Source: Batrachochytrium dendrobatidis JAM81 (Eukaryota > Chytridiomycota > Chytridiomycetes > Rhizophydiales). Taken from it: a DNA stretch of 64,000 nt. The translations under genes and the position numbers were made by a program. Positions 56,281 to 64,000 of this stretch are shown here, one piece after another (within the stretch, counting starts at the first letter, position 1; each line of letters opens with the position of its first letter). Below the pieces are notes generated by a model. That model saw only the letters and a list, made by a program, of their open reading frames with translations, searched no databases and was not told where the DNA came from. The stretch is from positions 1,261,099 through 1,325,098 of the forward strand of contig NW_006281100.1 in the NCBI RefSeq assembly GCF_000203795.2. Reading direction: 5' to 3'.

Positions 56281-56578
56281 GTTATAGTTGAAGATGGAGT
56301 ATGTTTTGATATTCAGATGTCAGTCTGTTTTATAGAATGCACAGATAGTAGTCAGTATATCCATCGATTTTCAAACCAGTTCTAGACAGTATTCCTAGCG
56401 TCACTTTGAAATGGTGTTATACTCTTACCACGGATTTCAGTAATAACTTGTAAACGATGGAGAAAAATTTGAATCTACAAGCTTCAAAAATACTTGAAAT
56501 CAAATGTAGTTTTATTCTTAAGCTCAAAGCATACCAACTCAATATACAGACTTGAACCTAGAATGATATGCGATATGT

Positions 56579-57809
56579 CTACTGATCCTGCATGCGATAC
56601 AAAGCAACCATGACGCCTTTAGATGCAACTCGAGCACCCAAATCAACACTACCGACAACCTCATCATCACACTTGAACCACAACGTTCCGCCTCTTAATC
56701 GTGTATATGTCATAAAATGAGCTTGAAGCTGGGTAACAAACCCATGCAGACGATAAAAGGTAGGTATACGGGAATCTTGTCTAAACCCAGCATGCGCAGG
56801 CATCTCAGCGTTTGGATCTAGATAAAACCCTAGATCTAGCTCGAGAGGAAGCTCGATTGAAGTCGCATGATATTTTGGAGTACCCGAGTCTGTAGGTGTG
56901 CACGTACCACCAAGATGAGAGTATTTTGAAGCATTTGTACTCTCATTATATGGCTTATTCAAAATGAAATCGGTTTGGCCATTGGAAATTGCAGTGGCTG
57001 GATTTGGAGTAGTGTCCAACACAGCACGATTGAAGCTTATTAGTAAGAAATAAGGAAGAAGCTGAAAGTGTTTCTTTGTAGGCAGCATTGAAAAATCATC
57101 AATGTTTCTGTTGGCACCGTGAAATTTGGAAGGATCGCCACCAAAGAATAAAGAAGGTGGAGATCGACCAAAATGGGTATTGAGTAGTGTGAGCAAAGAA
57201 ACAGTTGCAGACTGGGAATGTGAGGTGATGTCTAGTGTCAAGATGGAGTTGGTGGGTTTGTGCGGTATGTTGGAGACTGGGTTTCCAAGAGGAATCTCAC
57301 TGGCGATGGGTTGATGATCAGTAATACGATGGTCAAATCTCCGGCCAAAGCGGGTTTTGAGCAACACGCAATCTAAGAAACTGCGAGCAACTTGTTCAAA
57401 GTTTGCAGGAGCAGAATTTAAAGTAATATCTAGGCATTCCTGTAGCCAGTATAGAGCAGAGAGGATATCCGATGGAGATAGTTTAATGTCATGACGCAGA
57501 TGCAGTGTTTGAGCCATGGCAGAAAACTTGGCAATGGCAACGTCTGGAGAGTTTACAGGAAGTTCCTGGTTGAGTTCAGGCAGACTAGTAAACAGCTGGA
57601 TCAACGAGTTCATTGCAGATATGGGGATAGATAGCGTAGGATTCAAGAGCGGTTTAATGGCTCTACATCGCATACACAAGTAGTATTAGCAGGATACTCA
57701 ACATTAGATGCAGTTGGCAAAAAACATACTCATCGGGCGAGTAGGATAGACAAGGCTCAGAGTAGGCCTCTTCCAAAGGAGGAAATACTAAGATGGAAGG
57801 TACAGACAT
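56579..57809 (-). CDS. USP-like protein with degenerate catalytic site
   Basis: Two exons, complement(56579..57662, 57730..57809), give 387 residues. The C-terminal part (YRLHGFVTQLQAHFMTYTRL, then LWFKCDDEVVGSV and ALYRMQ) matches the His box and end of ubiquitin-specific proteases, with His342 and the Asp-Asp pair. The N-terminal PISAMNSLIQLFTSLPEL aligns with the Cys box NTCYMNS-LQ, but Ser42 occupies the Cys position and the Asn two residues before it is Pro. The middle (LLPYFLLISFNRAV) fits the QQDAQEF-to-finger part only loosely. Deubiquitinating activity is therefore unlikely, and a binding or scaffold role is more probable. The family link is moderate, made by motif only. Confidence 0.6.
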
Positions 57810-57856
57810 GTAAGTTTAATGCATTCGCAGGGAAGCTCAAGAATTGCAAGTTTCCT

Positions 57857-58298
57857 TTTTGGCGTCGTATTCACGTAAAATGGTCACCAAATAAAGTGTA
57901 ATAAACAGTCTGTCATGGTGTCACCAAATTTACTGGTCAATATTATAAACTTTTTACAGGTCTTTCTCGTGGTGATTGTCATGTGGAGTTGCATTTCCAA
58001 AACATGCAGTCGTTGGTTTCTTGAATGCGAGTGCAAACATGCGAGTTTGCAGTTTGACGACAATTAAACAATATCTAGATTACAATCAATAAATTTAGTG
58101 ATTGCAGTGTATGGCTATGCAGAAAGGGAAACAAGGGCGGGTTCAAAGTTTCATTTCGAGCATCATACGATGGCCGTTGTGTTGATTGAATCGAGAATGT
58201 CCATTAAAGCTAATTTGTAAAACAGATCAAATATTCGACTATTATTCTAAAACCATCACTGCAAAGAGTATTCCATTTTGCGTGAATACAGTTTTGTA
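57857..58298. mobile_element. Dispersed TIR element, copy K (about 440 bp)
   Basis: The left end GCGTCGTATTCACGTAAAAT (57862 on) and the right end (58271-58298, TTCCATTTTGCGTGAATACA) are inverted repeats over about 25 bp. The interior has CACCAAATAAAGTG, CAGTCTGTCATG, AAATTTACTGG, then GATTGCAGTGTATGGCTATG, shared with A, B, G and I. It lies between divergent genes (USP-like and aquaglyceroporin). Confidence 0.72.
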
Positions 58299-58697
58299 GC
58301 TCAAGATAAAAGATATAGGATATTTATTTGCATTTCAACAGCCTGCTTTCATCATGCTTTTACAGCACTTCAAAAACAAGAGTTTTCCGTTTGTAAAACT
58401 GCATGATTGGTTTAGATTAGCATGCATAATGCTAAAGATCGTGTCAGCAAGATCAACTCAACGAGTTCAGCAAGTTGAATTATTACCGCAGTGCAAGATA
58501 CGATCAATACACGATTCTGCTATCCAAATCAGCACAAAAACAGTTCTGATATTTGCGGAACAAAGCATCATGACAGTTGATGATTTCTTTAATTTTCCCT
58601 CTTTATTACCATGGCTTTGCTATAGTAATAAGGGTTTAATTGCAGAGATTGATCAGAGCTAGAGTTTGCTATACATCTTACCACCATCCTCATTGTC
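58299..58697. other. Upstream region of the aquaglyceroporin gene, no gene seen
   Basis: AT-rich DNA with a 102-codon frame (58354-58662) lacking any recognised feature. It ends in a pyrimidine-rich leader (CATCTTACCACCATCCTCAT) before the ATG, similar to other well-expressed genes here. Confidence 0.4.
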
Positions 58698-60272
58698 ATG
58701 CCCTACTCTGGTAAATACTCTCTTGCCACTCGCTGTCTTACAGAGTTTCTGGGCACTGCATTGGCCATTTTCCTGGGCGACTCGGTCATTGCCAACGAAC
58801 TATTACCTTTAACAAAGGGTCATAGCATGGGCTTTGGATGGATTGCTACTGCCTTTGGCATGGCATTCACTCTTTCCATCCTTATGTTTGGCTATGCATC
58901 TGCACATGTTAATCCAGCAATGACTCTTACTTTGTTCATCATCAACAAACTGTCCTTTGTAGATTGCATCTGTCTGATTCTTTCTCAGCTTGCTGGCGGG
59001 TTTATGGGTGCTGTTGCCATGTTCATTGTCTACTTGCCTCACTTTCGCACTATTCCAGAGCCTCCTGCTTCGACTGCTTGTGGTTCTGATACTAATGCCA
59101 ATGTTTTGCTACGCACCAGAGATGCCATTGATGTCGATGCCCTGCGAGTAGCTTCTTATAATACCAAATCCTCAGCATCAGCTTCCAAATCCTTCTCCGA
59201 TATCCTCAAGGAAGCAAAATATTATCTAACTTCTCAATCTAGCGATTCAAAGCATGTGTTTAATTTGCTAAGTTTGGGCACATTGGATCTCGCTGGTGTC
59301 GAGGTCGCTTTCCCGGACGATCCTTTAAAGGCTTCCAGTACTACCGATCTAGAAACTCCCCAAAACCAGCATCGTCCACTCCAACGCAGACACTCGATTC
59401 AAGTCTCTGAGATGCAGCGGCGACTTCGGCGTCTTGAGGCTTCCATGGCCCCTTCTGCTTCCTCTACAGCACTCACTCGTACCCAAACAATATTTAAATC
59501 CGATTCTGCTTCTGTGCACACTGCTCATTCATCAGTGGTTTCTCCTTGCACTCATTCCGAGGACAATCTTGCCAGCAAACCAGCCGTGATCGTTTGTTCT
59601 TCGGCCACTCCTACTGATTCTCTTGCAAACGTCAAAGATGCTCGTTTTGCTCAAAACAGTGCTCGTTTCAACGCTATACTTGCGAATAAATCCTCATCCG
59701 ACTCAAATCTAAATCCCACAAGCTCCAATTCTCACCCAACTAACAAACGCGACCGACACTTGGACTTTCAGGTCCTTGGCGATCTTAAAACCACTCATGC
59801 CGAAGCCTTGCATAAGGCTGCCATAAGAGCTCATCAGGCAGCCAAACTATCTGCATTTTGCAATCGTCCTGCCATATACCTTCCTATTCATAATTTTACT
59901 GTCGAGGTGATCGGCACAACCATGCTGTGTTTAGGCGCGCTGTTACTTGAACTCCGCTTCAGCATGGCTGCCACTGCTATAATAGCTACAAACACTATCC
60001 CGGCCGAAACAGTCGAGCTAGTGTTCCATAATGGTCTTGCACCCTTCTTTATTGGTATATTTATTCAAACGTGCATCTTTGCCTTGGGTGGACCTACTGG
60101 GTTTACTGCCAATCCTGCAAGAGATATTGGCCCCAGATTTGCTCACTGGATCTTGCCTGTTCCTGGTAAAGGTGCTTCTGAATGGAACTTTTGTGGCGTG
60201 GTTACTTTGGGAACCTTTTCTGGCGGTGTAGTTGCTGCCGTACTTTACATGGGCTTGAGCACCATTCCTTAA
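58698..60272 (+). CDS. Aquaglyceroporin (MIP family) with a very long inter-helix loop
   Basis: Single exon, 524 residues, nearly twice the usual 260-300. The first NPA box is in SAHVNPAMTL (about residue 71). The second is in GGPTGFTANPARDIGPRFAH (about 471), where Asp after NPAR marks the glycerol-conducting subgroup. Six membrane segments are visible, three before residue 115 and three after 397. Between helices 3 and 4, about 270 residues (122-395) form a Ser/Thr/Asn-rich, charged insert with predicted helical pieces (MQRRLRRLEASM). By the family fold this loop (loop C) faces outside, unless topology is changed. The family moves water, glycerol and small polyols through the plasma membrane. 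Codon use suggests good expression. Confidence 0.92.
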   Translation: MPYSGKYSLATRCLTEFLGTALAIFLGDSVIANELLPLTKGHSMGFGWIATAFGMAFTLSILMFGYASAHVNPAMTLTLFIINKLSFVDCICLILSQLAGGFMGAVAMFIVYLPHFRTIPEPPASTACGSDTNANVLLRTRDAIDVDALRVASYNTKSSASASKSFSDILKEAKYYLTSQSSDSKHVFNLLSLGTLDLAGVEVAFPDDPLKASSTTDLETPQNQHRPLQRRHSIQVSEMQRRLRRLEASMAPSASSTALTRTQTIFKSDSASVHTAHSSVVSPCTHSEDNLASKPAVIVCSSATPTDSLANVKDARFAQNSARFNAILANKSSSDSNLNPTSSNSHPTNKRDRHLDFQVLGDLKTTHAEALHKAAIRAHQAAKLSAFCNRPAIYLPIHNFTVEVIGTTMLCLGALLLELRFSMAATAIIATNTIPAETVELVFHNGLAPFFIGIFIQTCIFALGGPTGFTANPARDIGPRFAHWILPVPGKGASEWNFCGVVTLGTFSGGVVAAVLYMGLSTIP

Positions 60273-60491
60273 TTCTCGATCATACTTGTTTCTTTTGACT
60301 TGCTATGTCAATGCGTTAATATTTATTTGTAGTCGATTCAACGTGTCATAAAATAAATAGTTCAATTGAAACTCATCAACTGTATCAGATCTTCAAAAGT
60401 GACTATGCACAGGAATCATTTGCAAAAATGCCTTGTAAATTCATGTATTCTGTTTCCTAGTCTTTTTGCCAACTGGATATGCGATGTTGAG

Positions 60492-63400
60492 TTATATAGC
60501 AGGCGGCTTAACCAAGTGACAATCACACACACTAGCCACATCTTCCTTGTATCGCAGAATGTATTCAGCAGCAACTTTTGATGCCGCTTTTTTTGCATCA
60601 CGCTTTCCTGTTCCAATGGCTTTTCCAATGATTTTGTCGTGGCATTTGACTATGGCAACTGTCGCAGTATTTTGGATATGAGTATACCTATTCAACAATT
60701 TTTGTCAGTAAATAGTCGTTGATCCAGATCCATTAAACACATCAACACACTTACGTATACTCTACTGCAGAACACTTTAAATGTTCAGCAACCAAGTCCC
60801 GTAATTCTACGATTGAATTCTGCAAAACCACTTTTCCATCTTGTACTATCTGAGAAAAATGGTCCCACCACGGCTTGATCAATGAATTCAAAACAAATTC
60901 GTCTACTTTTTCTATACTAAATTTCGAGTCAACAAATATAGCACCAAGAATAGCTTCGTACACATCCCCACATATTTTTGGAGCAGTTGTCATGTGGGCC
61001 CAAAATATTTTTTGAATAGAGTCGGCTGGTTGAGATAAATGTTCAATCACCTGCTGAGCATAGGCATCAACAATCCAGACAGTATCGCTCTTTTTTACAC
61101 GCAGCCAGTCAATCAATCCAAGGCGAATACTCACACATGCCAAAAACTGGTTACATACCATTTCCGATTTCAGATGGGATATCACGCCTGGTGAAGATGA
61201 TCCCAGCTGAGTATACAAATACTTTGTAATGATAAATGACAGCACAGCGTCACCAAGAAACTCCAACCGTTGGTAATTTAAACCGCAAATTGAAAACGAA
61301 GATGAAGAATGCGTCAAGGCTTCCCACAGTATTGACTTGTCTTGAAACGTATAGTTCAAAACAGCTTCAATTCGGAGAGTAACTAGAGAATCAATGTCGC
61401 CAATAAAACGAACCAAATGGGATGGTGTCACATTGCGATGAAGCTGATATTGCGTAAAATACAATCCCCATTCGCTTTGATAATCCCGATTCAAAAGACT
61501 TCTGACAGCCTCGGACGCACCAACAATACCTCCATCAATCAAACACCCTCCAATAATGGCTTCTGTCACATCTGCTAGAATTTTTTTTGGCATGGACTGC
61601 ATTGAATCGTGTCCCTTGGCTGGAGGAACCCACTGTTTGCGCGAAAACCTGGTAGTAAGAATCAGTCCTTGTAATCCAACCTCGGTTGCTCTCCGACACA
61701 ACTCCAAATTTTGTTCAGCGACCATTCGTGATGTTGTCAACCATCCTTCGTCTTGAGATGGGTTCAGTGCAAACAAATGGAGAGACTGATGAATTTTAAG
61801 AAAACTGTCACCGAGAATTTCAAGTCGTTCATAACTATACGGCAAATCCGTCGATGAAGCCACCAATACCGTTTGTAGGGTTTCTATATTGATGAAAAAT
61901 TGAGGTGTGTGATCTGCCATTCGATTGAGAAGGGATATTTCTTTTCCAAAATATAAATCTGTAGCAAGCAGTCGATGCCACAGCTGTCGTATTACCAAAG
62001 GCATATACAATCCCTGATATAAATGAAGTCGTTTTACTGGATATATAGTACAAAACTGTGGCAACACGTACGTTTTTACTGATGCTATACACTTTTTTTT
62101 GATCTGAACAGGATCTGGAACCTTGGTTGCGTAGATAAGACATTGGTCCTCTACAATAGGCTCTCGACACCGCAGACGAGTTTTGTAAAAGCTTTTCACG
62201 GTAGAAAACGTATTTAGGTCAGAGACGAGTGACGACGGGGTTTTGTCGTGTTGAATTTCAAGAATGGAGTATTTGCGTGAATAGTGAACTCGATCAAAAA
62301 CGATCATGTCATGGTAAACTGAACGCGAAATGGTCGGATCATTAGTGATTGAAGATAAATCAGTTTGGTCGACAGTTTGACAATAACGGAGTGAGTCCCA
62401 ATCAATAATGGACTCGGGGAGTATAGTGGATATGTCAATGGCTGTATTGTCAGCATATTCGGATCGAATGGGAACGCACAGCAGCGACCAATCAAGGCCT
62501 TTTTTGAACTGACTACGTAAAACTCCCGAAAAAAGATAGAAATGATATTCGAAAAACTGCGCAATCATGTCTGAAGTGAGTAAAAGCTTATGTGCCAATG
62601 CAACCACTCGAAACCGCCGCGGTTCTCCGTCAAAATTTAAATCCATGTGCTCAGTTTGAACATTTTCCACTCCACATGTGAGAATACAAAAAAGTAGAGT
62701 GGTAGTCTTGATTTCTACAGGTTTTGTCTCGTGCAGCTCATCCGAAGCTGGTTTAAAACATGTGTTCAACAAACCCGTTGTGTCAGAATTTGCTGAATCA
62801 ATTTGCTGCAAGTGCACAATATGAACCCACGCATGTTCACCGTCTTTCCATGTGCCTTGTAAAGCTGTTGGGATTTTCAGAGGGTAATCGCACATGTCGA
62901 TCAGTTTGGCCTTTTTTGAAGTTTCCTTTGATTTGGCAACAAATGCGCCATATTTTGTCTTGGACAAACAAGAATTGAAATGATCATCCACTTCTTGAAA
63001 TTTATGCAGTAACTTTACCATTTCAAATGCCGCCAATCGTTTTGCCTTTTTAATTGTATTTGCACTCGATCCCTGTATGCCCTGACACTCTTTTCTTACC
63101 AAGTGCGGCATCTGTATGGTCACGTACATGTTAAAATCGCCATCAATGCTAGTGGTATAAACCGGTTGAGAGTCCGTGCCATTTACAGATAAAGTAGCAC
63201 AATACTCTTGTAAAAACTTGATCGAGTTATAAAGATTCAATACAGCACCTGTATGTGCAATATTGTATTGGAACTTGTCAGAATCGTCAGAGTCACAGGT
63301 GAAACTAGACACGGCTTCGGGCTTTTCGTTTACGGATTGTACTAAAAGAGACTGTAGATGTGCTTCTTTTTGTTGTATGGCATGTAAAGACTGCTCTTCC

Positions 63401-64000
63401 TGCTGATCATCTTTATTGACCAAAACAATAAACTGCGAGCAATTTTGTCTTGCTCGTCCTCGCGATTGAATATAGCTGATCAGGGTTTGAGTTTTATCAA
63501 ATCTAATAGTACATATTTACCAAGTTTAAAAATTGATCAAGCATGATAAATATGCTAAACCATAACTTGCCTGATGACAGCATTACACGACCGAATATCC
63601 AATCCCTCTTCAGCAACCTAGCATGGTTTCAAATAAAAGAGATTGAATTCAAATCAGTACATGTAGCCATATAATTCACTAAACATTGCGCATTACCTGA
63701 GTAGCTATTAAAAGATTGCAATCACCGCATCGAAACGCGGTAACAACAGATTGCTGAGTTGTAGAACTCATTCCGTTGAGTCCTCCAACTGCACGCTTTC
63801 TCTTACCATGTCCAATCAGCAGTTTTGGTTTTAGAAACTGCAGGTCTGGATGCGCGATAATCAGCATCCGAATTACACTTGCATAGGATCGTTGTTGAAC
63901 AAACACGATTCCGCAAAAAGATTCGATATAGCGAAACTCGAGTAGAATGTCAATTAAACATTGTACTTTTGGAGATACAGCAAAAAAAGAAACGGGGTTG
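60492..64000 (-). CDS. Dicer-like ribonuclease III (N-terminal end outside the window)
   Basis: Four exons are visible, complement(60492..60687, 60755..63502, 63571..63617, 63697..64000+), giving 1,097 codons of the C-terminal part. In order they are: helicase C lobe (SPKVQCLIDILLEF, CGIVFVQQR, NLLIATQVAEEGLDI, YIQSRGRARQNCSQFIV), the Dicer dimerisation domain (about 63250-62980), a divergent platform/PAZ-like part, and RNase IIIa (YERLEILGDSFLKIHQSL, DVTEAIIGG). RNase IIIb (YQRLEFLGDAVLSFIITKYL, DVYEAILGAIFVDSKF) and a C-terminal dsRNA-binding domain (EYTYTHIQNT...KRDAKKAASKVAAEYIL) follow. The acidic catalytic residues of both RNase III sites are kept. Dicer cuts double-stranded RNA to small RNAs. 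The intron at 63503-63570 uses a GC donor (AG|gcaagt). Confidence 0.93.

Noticed and set aside
1..64000. tRNA genes, rRNA, CRISPR arrays, bacterial-type operons
   Set aside because: I looked for A- and B-box-like pairs (GGTTCRANTCC), long repeat-spacer arrays and ribosome binding sites. None was convincing, and the introns show the DNA is eukaryotic nuclear.

Overview
The window is nuclear DNA from a fungus. By eye it is AT-rich, the genes are packed on both strands, and many are split by short spliceosomal introns of about 50-150 nt. Some genes are typically fungal: sphingolipid C9-methyltransferase, URC4/DUF1688, a secreted acid-phosphatase-type phosphoesterase and a Mak21/Noc1 factor. Others are rare or absent in Dikarya: a phosphorylase-kinase regulatory subunit, an MFSD1-like carrier, a CHP1-like EF-hand protein, a concentrative nucleoside transporter and a coiled-coil protein with Sfi1/CCDC191-like repeats. 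This mix suggests an early-diverging, probably zoosporic (chytrid-type) fungus. The species cannot be fixed from sequence alone. Gene models below were built by hand from splice sites, reading phase and family conservation. Every multi-exon model given closes in frame.

Layout. 1-12 kb: end of an unidentified gene, MFSD1-like carrier, Prx5/Ahp1 peroxiredoxin, ribosomal protein L34, the ER lectin OS-9/Yos9 and a mitochondrial PPR protein. 12-25 kb: secreted phosphoesterase, a 14-exon coiled-coil protein, sphingolipid C9-methyltransferase, F-box/WD40 protein, then Asterix (ER insertase cofactor) and a CHP1-like protein fired divergently from a 176-bp gap, and a DUF2985-type membrane protein. 25-36 kb: phosphorylase kinase regulatory subunit (1,654 aa) and Mak21/Noc1. 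36-44 kb: small unknown protein, URC4, TMEM135-like protein and methylmalonate-semialdehyde dehydrogenase. 45-58 kb: two unknown proteins, nucleoside transporter, SKP1-like protein, Nsp1/Nup62 and a degenerate USP-like protein. 58-64 kb: aquaglyceroporin with a huge loop, and a Dicer-like protein cut by the right edge.

Three results stand out. (1) The phosphorylase kinase regulatory subunit carries an internal domain that matches the ILEI/FAM3 (PANDER-like) fold family, a fusion I do not know to be described. (2) Intergenic DNA holds a dispersed 0.4-0.66 kb non-coding element with roughly 25-30 bp terminal inverted repeats (core AGCCGTATTCACGTAAAATG). At least six copies are near full length and several are partial. 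They often sit just past the 3' end of a gene. (3) Several conserved proteins are remodelled: a USP-like protein with Ser where the catalytic Cys belongs, a SKP1-like protein without the C-terminal F-box-binding tail, and an aquaglyceroporin with about 270 residues inserted in one loop.

Functional links are modest, as expected for a eukaryotic chromosome. OS-9 and Asterix both act in ER protein handling. SKP1-like and F-box/WD40 proteins are types that work in SCF ligases. L34 and Mak21 serve the large ribosomal subunit. URC4 and the nucleoside transporter both touch pyrimidine salvage or catabolism. I found no tRNA, rRNA or CRISPR in the window.
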